In this document: positions 25,435 to 34,103 of the stretch, piece after piece
How the letters are laid out: every line of letters starts with the position of its first letter
Position numbering within the stretch: the stretch's first letter is position 1
DNA from: Flavobacteriaceae bacterium UBA1903
GTDB taxonomy: Bacteria > Bacteroidota > Bacteroidia > Flavobacteriales > Flavobacteriaceae
Length of the DNA stretch: 64,000 nt
Assembly: GCA_002337605.1 (NCBI GenBank)
Contig: DDGL01000008.1
Span: 133,105-197,104 of the forward strand
Direction: 5' to 3'
The notes under the pieces: model-generated
What the model was told of the DNA's origin: nothing
Seen by the model: the letters and a program-made list of their open reading frames with translations, nothing else
Databases searched by the model: none
Translations under genes and position numbers: made by a program

Positions 25435-26829
25435 CTATTGTTTCACCACTTTTTTAACTAGCTTTTTCCCTTCCGAAGTAATAATTGCCAGATACACTCC
25501 GCTGCTCACTGTTGAAAGGTCAAGTTCGACTTTCGAGTTTCCTGGCACTATTTCCAAGACCTTTCTTCCGGCAAGATCTACCAGCGTAATTATTTCAAGG
25601 GTCGTTGTACCCTCCACAATTAGTTTTTCTTGTACTGGATTTGGGTAGATCGTAATGCTATTTACAGAAATATCATCAATGCCCAATGAGGTATTTATTC
25701 CAAATCTGGTTTCATAAACCGTACCTCCAAAAGTGGCAGTAACTTCGTACACACCATCTACCCAGGAAGTGTCGGTGGGATATACCCACTCTGCATAAGC
25801 TGCCTCATAGTTTTGCCAAGGTGAGGTAAATACATAATCATACACTATGGCTCCATTAGGATCTGTAACAACAATATGTGTATCGCTATTGGTTTGAATA
25901 TCCCTATAAAAGATTCGTAATATCACATCGTCTCCCGGTAAAAAATCCAACGCCTCATAGGTGTTTTCAACCTCACCACAGGTATCGTCAAAATTTGTTG
26001 AGTAATGCGTAGAAATTTTGTTGATAGCAGGCACAAGATAATCTGGCTGGCTGGCCCACCAGCTGACTGCATTTAAAGTATTGCAAGGACCTTCATACGG
26101 GTCTATTAGGTTATTGTTCATGTCATATATTTCAAAGTGCAAATGCGGGATGGAGCTACTGCCTGAGCTTCCTGCAGCACCTAAATACTCTCCTTCTTCA
26201 ACAGTATCGCCAATATTTTTTGTAGTAATAGCTCCGTCTTTAAAATGCCAGTACCAGGCTTGCGATCCATCGGGATGCTCTACAATAATACCATTCCAGT
26301 TCGGGTTGCCTGAATTGTCACAATTTAAATCAAAATTACCATCTCTTTTATCAATAATAGTACCTGGTGCTGCCGCTACTATCTGCATAACTTCTTCCTG
26401 CATATGCTTCCATGGGTAAGGCCAGAGAACATAGTCTGTTCCTTCGTGGTTTCCTGTTGCCCAGTCATACGTACGTTCGTTACATTCATAGTCTGTTAAA
26501 CTTCCATTGGGAATAGGATTATGGTCTACTTGAAAATTAACGATGTAATACCCAGGGTCGTCAAAGCCAACTTTTGGCTTAATGGGGAAAATAAATAAGG
26601 GAGAACCTCCTTCACGCGTAAAGGCATCCGGCTTACTTTTTTCTATTTCTTTTTTATTAATCAAAAGCTGTTCCCGCACCTGTTGTCTTTGTGCATCGGT
26701 GATACATTCAGACTTCTCAAAGGGTACCGGATGAAAAGTTGCCTGTGATGGTGGTGGGTTGTCCGTAGAGTTTTGAGCAAATAATGCTGATGTTACAGCC
26801 AAGAAAGCTAAACGTAGTGTTGTTTTCAT
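25435..26829 (-). CDS. M23 (LytM-type) metallopeptidase with T9SS sorting domain
   Basis: 464 residues with a signal peptide (about 1-19). The LytM domain (about 115-245) has the zinc ligands His128 and Asp132 (NHEGTDY) and the HxH pair in PHLHFEIYD (His229/His231), plus the supporting His195 (WYWHF). M23 enzymes cleave glycyl or cross-link peptide bonds in murein or other proteins. After a beta-sandwich region (about 270-385) comes a T9SS type A tail (about 390-464; SITIYPNPVQEKLIV ... GVYLAIITSEGKKLVKKVVK), so it is exported to the cell surface or outside. A secreted role in lysis of other bacteria or in nutrient release is plausible but not shown. Confidence 0.9.
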   Translation of the reverse strand: MKTTLRLAFLAVTSALFAQNSTDNPPPSQATFHPVPFEKSECITDAQRQQVREQLLINKKEIEKSKPDAFTREGGSPLFIFPIKPKVGFDDPGYYIVNFQVDHNPIPNGSLTDYECNERTYDWATGNHEGTDYVLWPYPWKHMQEEVMQIVAAAPGTIIDKRDGNFDLNCDNSGNPNWNGIIVEHPDGSQAWYWHFKDGAITTKNIGDTVEEGEYLGAAGSSGSSSIPHLHFEIYDMNNNLIDPYEGPCNTLNAVSWWASQPDYLVPAINKISTHYSTNFDDTCGEVENTYEALDFLPGDDVILRIFYRDIQTNSDTHIVVTDPNGAIVYDYVFTSPWQNYEAAYAEWVYPTDTSWVDGVYEVTATFGGTVYETRFGINTSLGIDDISVNSITIYPNPVQEKLIVEGTTTLEIITLVDLAGRKVLEIVPGNSKVELDLSTVSSGVYLAIITSEGKKLVKKVVKQ

Positions 26830-27014
26830 AGTGCGAAGTTTAAGGGTTAATTGTGTGTTTCATATCATTACATCGCACTACTTTTAATATGTCATCACAT
26901 TTTTTTGCTTTTTTACCTCTCACTTCTCGTTTGGTAAAAAAACTATAAGCGAACCATCCTACTCACTACCAACTACCGACTTTTTTCCCTATTTTTGCCC
27001 AACAAAATCCAGCT

Positions 27015-27722
27015 ATGCACTACAAAAGAATCCTCCTTAAACTAAGCGGAGAAGCCTTAATGGGAAACCGTCAATACGGTATCGATCCAGATCGCTTAAA
27101 AGAATATGCCGAAGAAATTAAAGAGATCACTAATCTTGGTGTTCAGGTAGCTATCGTGATAGGTGGCGGAAATATTTTCAGAGGCCTGGCAGGTGCCAGC
27201 AAAGGAATGGATCGTGTTCAGGGAGACCATATGGGAATGCTTGCAACGGTTATTAATGGTCTGGCACTACAAGGTGCTCTAGAGGACGAAGATATTCCAA
27301 CACGTTTACAAAGTGCCATAAAAATAAATGAAGTAGCAGAGCCGTTTATTCGCCGTAAAGCAATAAGGCACTTAGAAAAAGGCCGTGTAGTAATTTTTGG
27401 TGGTGGAACAGGAAACCCATACTTTACTACAGATAGTGCTGCAGTACTACGTGCTATTGAAATTCAAGCCGATGTTATTTTGAAAGGAACCCGCGTAGAT
27501 GGAATTTACACCAGTGATCCTGAAAAAGACACCACAGCAACAAAATTCGATTTTATAAGTTTTGATGATGTACTGAAAAAGGGGTTGAAAGTTATGGATA
27601 CAACTGCTTTTACCCTAAGCCAGGAAAATCAATTGCCCATTATTGTTTTCGATATGAATACCAAAGGTAATTTAATGAAGGTGGTAACAGGTGAAACGAT
27701 TGGTACTAAAGTGAATTTATAG
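27015..27722 (+). CDS. pyrH: UMP kinase
   Basis: 235 residues, normal for bacterial UMP kinase, an amino-acid-kinase fold enzyme that makes UDP. Motifs: KRILLKLSGEALMG at the N-terminus, VAIVIGGGNIFRG (glycine loop), GGTGNPYFTTDSAAVLRAIE (the uridine-nucleotide-binding segment) and LKGTRVDGIYTSDP. Hexameric and regulated by GTP/UTP in studied species. A TATTTTTG box at 26990-26997 is a probable -7 element, so the gene has its own promoter after the two antisense protease genes. frr follows 202 bases on. Confidence 0.98.
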   Translation: MHYKRILLKLSGEALMGNRQYGIDPDRLKEYAEEIKEITNLGVQVAIVIGGGNIFRGLAGASKGMDRVQGDHMGMLATVINGLALQGALEDEDIPTRLQSAIKINEVAEPFIRRKAIRHLEKGRVVIFGGGTGNPYFTTDSAAVLRAIEIQADVILKGTRVDGIYTSDPEKDTTATKFDFISFDDVLKKGLKVMDTTAFTLSQENQLPIIVFDMNTKGNLMKVVTGETIGTKVNL

Positions 27723-27867
27723 CAGAATAAGGAGGAAAGTTCGTTGCACTGAAAGAAGAAAGACTTTTTTGTTGCGCAGAAGATTTTTAGATTTTTATTT
27801 ATAAAATTACTATTTTTGGATTAGTATGATTTTTGAATCATGACCAAAAAGTTGAAATAAACCCTAC

Positions 27868-27926
27868 ATTTCGCTGTAGCGAAATTTAAAAAATACTCCG
27901 TGACATGTTGAGCGGAGTCAAAACAT
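27868..27926 (+). promoter_or_regulatory. Two hairpins and a dispersed-repeat end in the frr leader
   Basis: The hairpin ATTTCGCT/AGCGAAAT (27868-27885) is followed by ACTCCG/CGGAGT (27895-27918). The second contains TGACATGTTGAGCGGAGTCA, a member of the short dispersed repeat family, whose end (AAAACATG) supplies the frr start codon at 27925. A TATTTTTG box at 27811-27818 lies upstream. Confidence 0.55.
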
Positions 27927-28479
27927 GGAAGACGAAATAAAATTTATTATAGACGAAACAAAAGAGGCAATGGATAAAGCCATTACCCATCTTGAAAAAC
28001 AGCTCGTAAATATTCGTGCGGGGAAAGCTTCTCCCTCTATGGTAGGTAGCGTTAAAGTAGATTATTACGGCACCCCTACACCTTTAAGCCAGGTGGCGAA
28101 CGTAAGCACCCCAGATGGAATGACCATCTCTATACAACCCTGGGAAAAAAGTTTGATTCCTGAAATTGAAAGAGGGATTCAAATGGCAAATATTGGCTTT
28201 AACCCTATGAATAATGGTGAAAGTGTAATTATTAATGTCCCACCACTAACCGAAGAGCGTCGCTCCGATCTGGCAAAACAAGCAAAAGCTGAAGCTGAAG
28301 AAGCAAAAATTGGAGTACGTAATGATCGTAAAAATGCCAATAACGAAATTAAAAAATTAGATGTTTCTGAAGATATGAAAGCTAATTTAGAAATAGACGT
28401 TCAGAAAATGACCGATACACATATTGCTAAAATAGACCAGATTTTTGAAAAGAAAGAAAAAGAGATCATGACGGTATAA
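27925..28479 (+). CDS. frr: Ribosome recycling factor
   Basis: 184 residues, the standard size. RRF with EF-G splits the post-termination ribosome. Typical features are the N-terminal helix KEAMDKAITHLEKQLVNIR, AGKASPSMVG and VDYYGTPTPLSQVANVSTPD in the hinge region, and the C-terminal helices with EERRSDLAKQAK and VRNDRKNANNEIKKL. The ATG at 27925 lies inside the end of a dispersed repeat; this is the only start that gives the family N-terminus. Confidence 0.97.
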   Translation: MEDEIKFIIDETKEAMDKAITHLEKQLVNIRAGKASPSMVGSVKVDYYGTPTPLSQVANVSTPDGMTISIQPWEKSLIPEIERGIQMANIGFNPMNNGESVIINVPPLTEERRSDLAKQAKAEAEEAKIGVRNDRKNANNEIKKLDVSEDMKANLEIDVQKMTDTHIAKIDQIFEKKEKEIMTV

Positions 28480-28508
28480 AAGCCCGTATACGTTAAACAA
28501 AACACAAA

Positions 28509-28536
28509 CAAGCGGCCTTAGAGCCGCTTTCTTTTT
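28509..28536 (+). terminator. Terminator after frr
   Basis: AAGCGGC and GCCGCTT form a 7-bp stem with a 6-base loop, followed by TTCTTTTT. It ends the pyrH-frr unit. Confidence 0.85.
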
Positions 28537-28566
28537 AATTTCGCATCCTATAACTTCCTCATACGT

Positions 28567-29832
28567 ATGCGCGGTTACTTACTGCTTTTTTTACTACTTT
28601 TTCCTATTGCAATTCTTGCACAGGAGCCTGCTATAAAAACTGAGAAAGATACTACTGCAACAAAAGCTGAAGAACGAAGCAACCCTTTTAATACAGGTTT
28701 TTACCCGGTAGGTTTTTTTGATATAGATCTTCGGTACCTTATAAAGTTTAATAACTACGAAGGATTACGTCTTGGAATAGGTGGCGTAACTAATGACAGG
28801 CTTTCAGACAGGTTTAAGATTGGCGGGTATTTTGCCAGAGGATTTAAGGATCGTGATATTAAATTTGGAGTGGGCGGTAGTATACGTTTGGACAAGGAAT
28901 ATAAAACCTGGTTTAACCTGTATTACAAAGATGATATTCAGGAAATAGGAAGATTTAATTTCTTGACAGACGACAGGGTATACTCCGTTTTTGAGCCACG
29001 CCTGGTAAACGTAACTCAGTTTTATAAAGAACGAACCTGGCAAGCCAATGTGCAAGCAGAATTTTTAGAAAAAATTCTAGCCGAAGTACGCGTTTCCAGA
29101 AGCCGGATTGACCAAATAGAAAGCTATCAATTTTTCAATGAAGGCACCTTTTACAGTAATTATGAGTTAGCTGAAGTCACAGCTTCTTTTCGTATAAGTC
29201 CAAAAACAGACTTTATTACCACAGAAGATGGCCGTGTGGAATATTTTGACGGCTTCCCAAAAATAAGTGCCCAAATAACCCAGGGCATAAAAGGCATTAC
29301 CGAGAGTGATTTTAACTACACTAAGTTTGGCTTAAAATTAGATTACTATATTAAAAGAACAGACCTTTCCTCTACCAACTTTTTACTAGAAGGAGATTAT
29401 GCTCTTGGAGATGTACCCTTAACACATTTATACCACGCCTACCCGAACAGTCCAACCAAAGATGAAATTTTACAACGTTTCTCGGTAGCGGGTCGGCGTA
29501 GTTTTGAGACCATGTATTTTGGAGAATTTTTCTCAGACCAGTTAGTTACCCTTCAGGTAAAGCATAGTTTAAGACGATTTTACTTTTCAGAACGTTTTAA
29601 GCCAGAACTGGTTATCATCACGCGTCATGCGTTGGGGGATTTCAAAAATCCTGAAAATCACTTCGGACTCCCTTTTAATACACTAAACCAGGTATATAAC
29701 GAGTCTGGTTTTGAGCTTAACAAACTAATCTTTGGTTTTGGATTAAGCGCAGCTTATCGATATGGTTTCTACAACCTCCCGGATTTTGAGGATAACATAA
29801 GCGTTAAGTTTACGTTTTATGCGAAGTTTTAA
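28567..29832 (+). CDS. DUF5686-type outer-membrane beta-barrel protein, short form
   Basis: 421 residues with a signal peptide (ends about ILAQ). GFYPVGFFDIDLRYLIKFNN followed by YEGLRLGIGGVTNDRLSDRF is the start of the barrel of DUF5686-family proteins, and the rest alternates short beta strands to a C-terminal aromatic strand (ISVKFTFYAKF). The typical family member has an N-terminal CarboxypepD_reg-like (TonB-related) domain and about 800 residues; here that domain is missing, so this is a naturally short or truncated form. The function of the family is unknown; an outer-membrane location is likely. The RND exporter follows 80 bases on. Confidence 0.78.
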   Translation: MRGYLLLFLLLFPIAILAQEPAIKTEKDTTATKAEERSNPFNTGFYPVGFFDIDLRYLIKFNNYEGLRLGIGGVTNDRLSDRFKIGGYFARGFKDRDIKFGVGGSIRLDKEYKTWFNLYYKDDIQEIGRFNFLTDDRVYSVFEPRLVNVTQFYKERTWQANVQAEFLEKILAEVRVSRSRIDQIESYQFFNEGTFYSNYELAEVTASFRISPKTDFITTEDGRVEYFDGFPKISAQITQGIKGITESDFNYTKFGLKLDYYIKRTDLSSTNFLLEGDYALGDVPLTHLYHAYPNSPTKDEILQRFSVAGRRSFETMYFGEFFSDQLVTLQVKHSLRRFYFSERFKPELVIITRHALGDFKNPENHFGLPFNTLNQVYNESGFELNKLIFGFGLSAAYRYGFYNLPDFEDNISVKFTFYAKF

Positions 29833-29912
29833 CTTCTAAAACTTCCCCTACCCAACCTTGGGGATAACCCACACCTATTCACTACCTTTGCCGCGATTGT
29901 AAACCTAACTAC

Positions 29913-32315
29913 TTGAACAAACTTTTCAGCATTGGTTTTTGGAGTGCCGTCGCACGGTTTATCCTTAGGAACAGAACATTACTACTTATTGTAATTGCTG
30001 CCATTACCGTGTTTATGGTATCGCAGTGGCAATACATGCGCTTTACCTACACGGAGGCCAACTTACTCCCCGACGACCACGAGGTAAATGTAGAATACAA
30101 CAAATTTCTGGATACGTTTGGCGAAGAGGGCAACCTTATTATTATGGGGGTGAAAGATTCTACCCTTTTTACACCTAAGAATTTTAAAGCCTGGACAGCT
30201 CTTTCAGCTAAACTAAAAACCTTCGAAGCGGTAGATCTTACCCTGTCAGTTGGCGATTTACAAAAATTGAAAAAAATTCAGGATTCTACCAGCTTTGCGC
30301 TCGTACCGTTTATACAGGACAGCATCCTTTCTGAAGAAACTTTAAAAAACTACCAGTACGAGCTTTTCAACAAGCTTCCATTTTACAAAGGATTGGTATA
30401 TAGTCCCAACAAACAAGGCGTTCGCTCGGCTATTTACCTTAAAAAGGATATTGTAAACACCGCCTTGCGTCGCGATTTTATTGTAGAAGACCTCATTCCT
30501 GCTATTGAAAATTTTGAAGAGGACACAGGAATTAATGTGCATACCTCTGGGATGCCTTACATTCGCACGCTCAATTCACAAAACATCATTGATGAAATAG
30601 GCATGTTTATTGGCGCCGCATTATTGGTGACATCCCTTATTTTCTTCTTTTTCTTCAGAAGTTTCAGAGCTACGTTTATCTCTATGATCACTGTGATCAT
30701 TGGGGTTATCTGGGCATTCGGGATTCTTGGGCTACTGAAATATGAGATCACTGTACTTACGGCACTTATCCCACCCCTCATTATTGTTATTGGAATTCCC
30801 AATTGTATTTTTCTTATCAATAAATACCAGCAGGAAATTAAACTGCATGGGAATCAGGCAAAATCTTTACAACGGGTTATTGCCAAAGTAGGGAATGCCA
30901 CGTTAATGACCAACGTAACTACTGCCTCGGGTTTTGCTACGTTTATTTTGACCAATAGTAAATTGTTAAGTGAGTTCGGAATTGTTGCTTCCATCAACAT
31001 TATCTGTATTTTTCTATTGAGCTTGTTCATCATTCCTATTATTTACAGTTATATGAGCGTGCCCAAAACCAAGCACCTCAAACATTTAAACAAGCGCTGG
31101 ATAGGGGCCTTTGTAGACTGGACGGAGCGCATGGTTCGCGAACACCGAATTGCTATTTTTATTATGGCAATTCTAATGCTCTGTGGCAGTATTATTGGAA
31201 TGTTCCAAATTAAAATTTCAGGAAGTATTATTGAAGATATGCCCAAGGGGAAAGCTTTCTTCGAGGACATAAAATTCTTTGAAAAAGAATATGAAGGTAT
31301 CATGCCATTCGAAATTTTAGTCGATACCAAAAGAAAAAAAGGGGTCATGAAACTGGCAACTTTAAAACGCATGGACGAGCTGCAAGAGTATCTTGAAGAC
31401 ATCCCAGAATTTTCTAAACCGCTCTCCGTAGTAGACCTAGTAAAATATAGCAAGCAAGCCTATTACAATGGCAACCCGGAATACTACCAATTACCCAACA
31501 GTCAAGAACGAACGTTTATTCTTTCTTACGCAAAAAACAGCGCACAAAACACCAATTTACTTTCCAGTTATGTTGATACCACAGGCCAGTACGCCCGTAT
31601 GACAGTGTTTATGAAGGATACAGAAACCGAACGTTACGACAGGCTGGAAGAAGATATAAAAACTAAAATAGATAAAATATTTCCCAGCGACCGGTACGAA
31701 GTTACTATGACCGGAAAAGCGCTTGTCTTCCAGAAGGGAACCAAGTACTTAGTGACCAATCTTGTGATTTCGCTTACATTGGCCATTTTACTCATTGCGT
31801 TATTTATGGCATGGATGTTCCGCAGTTTTAAAATGATCCTGGTGTCACTCTTACCCAATTTATTACCCCTCATTATCACCGCAGGATTGATGGGCTTTCT
31901 GGGCGTTCCTATAAAACCTTCTACTATTTTGGTATTTAGCATTGCCTTTGGTATTTCAGTAGACGACACCATTCACTTTTTGGCCAAATACAGGCAGGAG
32001 CTTATTGCAAACAATTGGAGAATCAAAAAATCGGTATATGCGGCACTTCGGGAGACCGGGGTGAGTATGTTCTACACATCCATTGTGTTGTTTTTTGGGT
32101 TTTCAGTATTTACCATCTCTAGTTTTGGCGGGACGGTTGCCTTAGGGGCGCTGGTTTCTGTAACCCTTGTTTTTGCTATGCTCTCGAATTTATTGCTGTT
32201 ACCAGCGTTATTACTTTCATTAGAAAAAGAAATTGCCAACAAGAAAACCTTCAAAAAACCGGCATTACAGATTTTAGAAGCAGAGGAAGTTCCAGATTCT
32301 GAAGAAGAGAAATAA
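29913..32315 (+). CDS. RND-superfamily exporter (MMPL/Patched-like)
   Basis: 800 residues with two symmetric halves, each with one N-terminal helix, a periplasmic loop of about 150-180 residues and five further helices (about 230-400 and 630-780). Sterol-sensing/RND features are TTASGFATFILTNSKLLSEF and, in the second half, AFGISVDDTIHFLAKYRQE with an acidic pair in the proton-relay helix. Such proteins export lipids or hydrophobic compounds; the substrate is unknown. The start is a TTG at 29913: a later in-frame ATG would remove the first helix, and a TACCTTTG box at 29883-29890 is a fitting -7 element. The Lys/Glu-rich C-terminus is cytoplasmic. Confidence 0.88.
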   Translation: MNKLFSIGFWSAVARFILRNRTLLLIVIAAITVFMVSQWQYMRFTYTEANLLPDDHEVNVEYNKFLDTFGEEGNLIIMGVKDSTLFTPKNFKAWTALSAKLKTFEAVDLTLSVGDLQKLKKIQDSTSFALVPFIQDSILSEETLKNYQYELFNKLPFYKGLVYSPNKQGVRSAIYLKKDIVNTALRRDFIVEDLIPAIENFEEDTGINVHTSGMPYIRTLNSQNIIDEIGMFIGAALLVTSLIFFFFFRSFRATFISMITVIIGVIWAFGILGLLKYEITVLTALIPPLIIVIGIPNCIFLINKYQQEIKLHGNQAKSLQRVIAKVGNATLMTNVTTASGFATFILTNSKLLSEFGIVASINIICIFLLSLFIIPIIYSYMSVPKTKHLKHLNKRWIGAFVDWTERMVREHRIAIFIMAILMLCGSIIGMFQIKISGSIIEDMPKGKAFFEDIKFFEKEYEGIMPFEILVDTKRKKGVMKLATLKRMDELQEYLEDIPEFSKPLSVVDLVKYSKQAYYNGNPEYYQLPNSQERTFILSYAKNSAQNTNLLSSYVDTTGQYARMTVFMKDTETERYDRLEEDIKTKIDKIFPSDRYEVTMTGKALVFQKGTKYLVTNLVISLTLAILLIALFMAWMFRSFKMILVSLLPNLLPLIITAGLMGFLGVPIKPSTILVFSIAFGISVDDTIHFLAKYRQELIANNWRIKKSVYAALRETGVSMFYTSIVLFFGFSVFTISSFGGTVALGALVSVTLVFAMLSNLLLLPALLLSLEKEIANKKTFKKPALQILEAEEVPDSEEEK

Positions 32316-32322
32316 AATTTCA

Positions 32323-32420
32323 CGTTACCTCGAAGCAGGAGAGGGTACACAATTTGTTAAGCATAATTGCAATTAGGACATTCTTACTCGAATGTGATTT
32401 TTCCTAAGGTTGAAATGACT
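32323..32420 (-). repeat. MITE-like dispersed repeat, copy 2
   Basis: Starts GTTACCTCGA and ends TTGAAATGAC, related to the family's terminal inverted repeats. The inner block ACTCGAATGTGATTT matches copy 3; the part following it is diverged or deleted. Confidence 0.7.
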
Positions 32421-32424
32421 GGTA

Positions 32425-32542
32425 CGTCACCTCGACGCAGAAGAGGTCACACCCCCTTTTAAAATAATTCCAAAATAACCTTGCCCATTCTCATGGGCAC
32501 ACTCGAATGTGATTTCTCAGTCGTGTCTCCTTCGAAATGACT
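32425..32542 (-). repeat. MITE-like dispersed repeat, copy 3 (most complete)
   Basis: Starts GTCACCTCGA and ends TCGAAATGAC, an 8-of-10 terminal inverted repeat. It is in tandem with copy 2, separated by a few bases, and contains no open frame. Reverse-complemented, it aligns with 11967-12068. Confidence 0.78.
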
Positions 32543-32575
32543 CGTAGTTTCGATTTCATTTTCAGAATTAACAAT

Positions 32576-32583
32576 TATATTTG
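32576..32583 (+). promoter_or_regulatory. Putative -7 box of asnS
   Basis: TATATTTG fits TAnnTTTG, 21 bases before the asnS ATG. The -33 TTG is poorly matched (TTTC at 32554-32557), so confidence is moderate. It lies just outside repeat copy 3. Confidence 0.5.
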
Positions 32584-32604
32584 CCCTTCAACATACCAAC
32601 GACT

Positions 32605-34047
32605 ATGAAAGCAACAGATATAGCCCATTTATTACAACAAGAACCTTCCTTAACCGAAGTTACCACCCGGGGTTGGGTGCGTGCCTTTAGAAGCAATCGT
32701 TTTATCGCCTTAAACGACGGTTCTACCATTAATAACATACAATGCGTTGTAAATTTTGAAAACTTTGACGAAGATGTATTGAAAGACATTACCGTGGGCG
32801 CGGCTATTGAAGTAAAAGGAACTCTGGTAGAAAGCCAAGGGCAAGGACAAAAGGTAGAGATACAGGTTTCAGCTGTTGAGGTTTTAGGAAAAGCAGACCC
32901 TGAAGAGGTAAAACTAACCATCCTTTCACCCAAACGCCACTCCCTCGAAAAACTTCGAGAACAGGCACATTTACGGGTACGCACCAATACATTTGGAGCC
33001 ATTATGCGCGTGCGTTCTAAATTGTCTTTTGCTATTCACGAATATTTTCAGAAGAATGGTTTTAACTATATGCACACCCCAATCATCACTGGAAGCGATG
33101 CCGAAGGTGCCGGGGAAATGTTTAAAGTGACCAATCTTGATATTAAAAACACCCCGTTACACGAAGACGGAACTGTTAACTATAAAGAAGATTTCTTCGA
33201 AAAAGAAACCAATCTTACCGTAAGCGGGCAATTAGAAGCCGAAACGTTTGCCATGGGATTAGGAAAAGTATACACCTTTGGCCCCACCTTCAGAGCCGAA
33301 AACAGTAACACCAGCCGTCACTTAGCCGAATTCTGGATGATAGAGCCTGAAGTTGCCTTTAACGATCTGGCAGACAACATGGATCTGGCTGAAGATTTTA
33401 TAAAATACGTGTTGAACTATGCATTGGAACATTGTGCAGACGATCTGGAGTTTCTGGAAAATCGTTTGTTACAGGAAGAAAAGAGCAAACCACAAGCCGA
33501 AAGAAGTGAAATGGCCTTACGCGATAAGCTGAAATTCGTCTTAGAAAACAACTTTAAACGCGTAAGCTATACCGAAGCCATCGATATTTTAAAACGTAGC
33601 AAACCGAACCAAAAGAAAAAGTTTAAATACTTGATCGAAGAATGGGGCGCCGATTTGCAAAGTGAGCACGAACGTTTCTTAGTTGAAAAGCATTTTAAAT
33701 GTCCGGTGATATTGTTTGACTATCCGGCAAAAATCAAGGCGTTCTATATGCGCTTAAACGACGATGGCAAGACCGTACGTGCTATGGACGTATTATTCCC
33801 AGGTATTGGAGAGATCGTAGGTGGAAGTCAGCGTGAGGAGCGTTACGATGTCTTAAAAGAGAAAATGGCCGCGATGGATATTAGTGAAGAAGAACTACAC
33901 TGGTATCTAGATTTGAGAAAATTCGGGACCTGTGTTCATAGTGGTTTCGGGCTTGGTTTTGAGCGTTTGGTGCTATTTGCAACAGGAATGGGGAATATAA
34001 GAGATGTAATTCCTTATCCAAGAACTCCCGGAAATGCTTCTTTTTAA
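32605..34047 (+). CDS. asnS: Asparagine--tRNA ligase
   Basis: 480 residues from the ATG at 32605; the frame opens earlier only at a TTG that lies inside the promoter. Class IIb aminoacyl-tRNA synthetase: an N-terminal OB-fold anticodon-binding domain (TTRGWVRAFRSNRFIALNDG), motif 2 in TFGPTFRAENSNTSRHLAEF, WMIEPE directly after it, and motif 3 near the C-terminus (GFGLGFERLVLFATGMGNIR). FRAENSNTSRHLAEFW favours AsnRS over AspRS, as do GSDAEGAGEMF and the end RDVIPYPRTPGNASF. It has the about 30-residue insertion typical of this group. A bidirectional terminator follows. Confidence 0.97.
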   Translation: MKATDIAHLLQQEPSLTEVTTRGWVRAFRSNRFIALNDGSTINNIQCVVNFENFDEDVLKDITVGAAIEVKGTLVESQGQGQKVEIQVSAVEVLGKADPEEVKLTILSPKRHSLEKLREQAHLRVRTNTFGAIMRVRSKLSFAIHEYFQKNGFNYMHTPIITGSDAEGAGEMFKVTNLDIKNTPLHEDGTVNYKEDFFEKETNLTVSGQLEAETFAMGLGKVYTFGPTFRAENSNTSRHLAEFWMIEPEVAFNDLADNMDLAEDFIKYVLNYALEHCADDLEFLENRLLQEEKSKPQAERSEMALRDKLKFVLENNFKRVSYTEAIDILKRSKPNQKKKFKYLIEEWGADLQSEHERFLVEKHFKCPVILFDYPAKIKAFYMRLNDDGKTVRAMDVLFPGIGEIVGGSQREERYDVLKEKMAAMDISEEELHWYLDLRKFGTCVHSGFGLGFERLVLFATGMGNIRDVIPYPRTPGNASF

Positions 34048-34051
34048 ATAT

Positions 34052-34082
34052 TAAAAAGGGAGCTCTTGAGCTCCCCTTTTTT
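34052..34082. terminator. Bidirectional terminator after asnS
   Basis: AAAAAGGGAGCTC/GAGCTCCCCTTTT (one bulge) with T-runs on both strands, placed between the convergent asnS and the duplicated orphan gene. Confidence 0.88.
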
Positions 34083-34103
34083 AGTTACAATACCTACTTC
34101 AGC

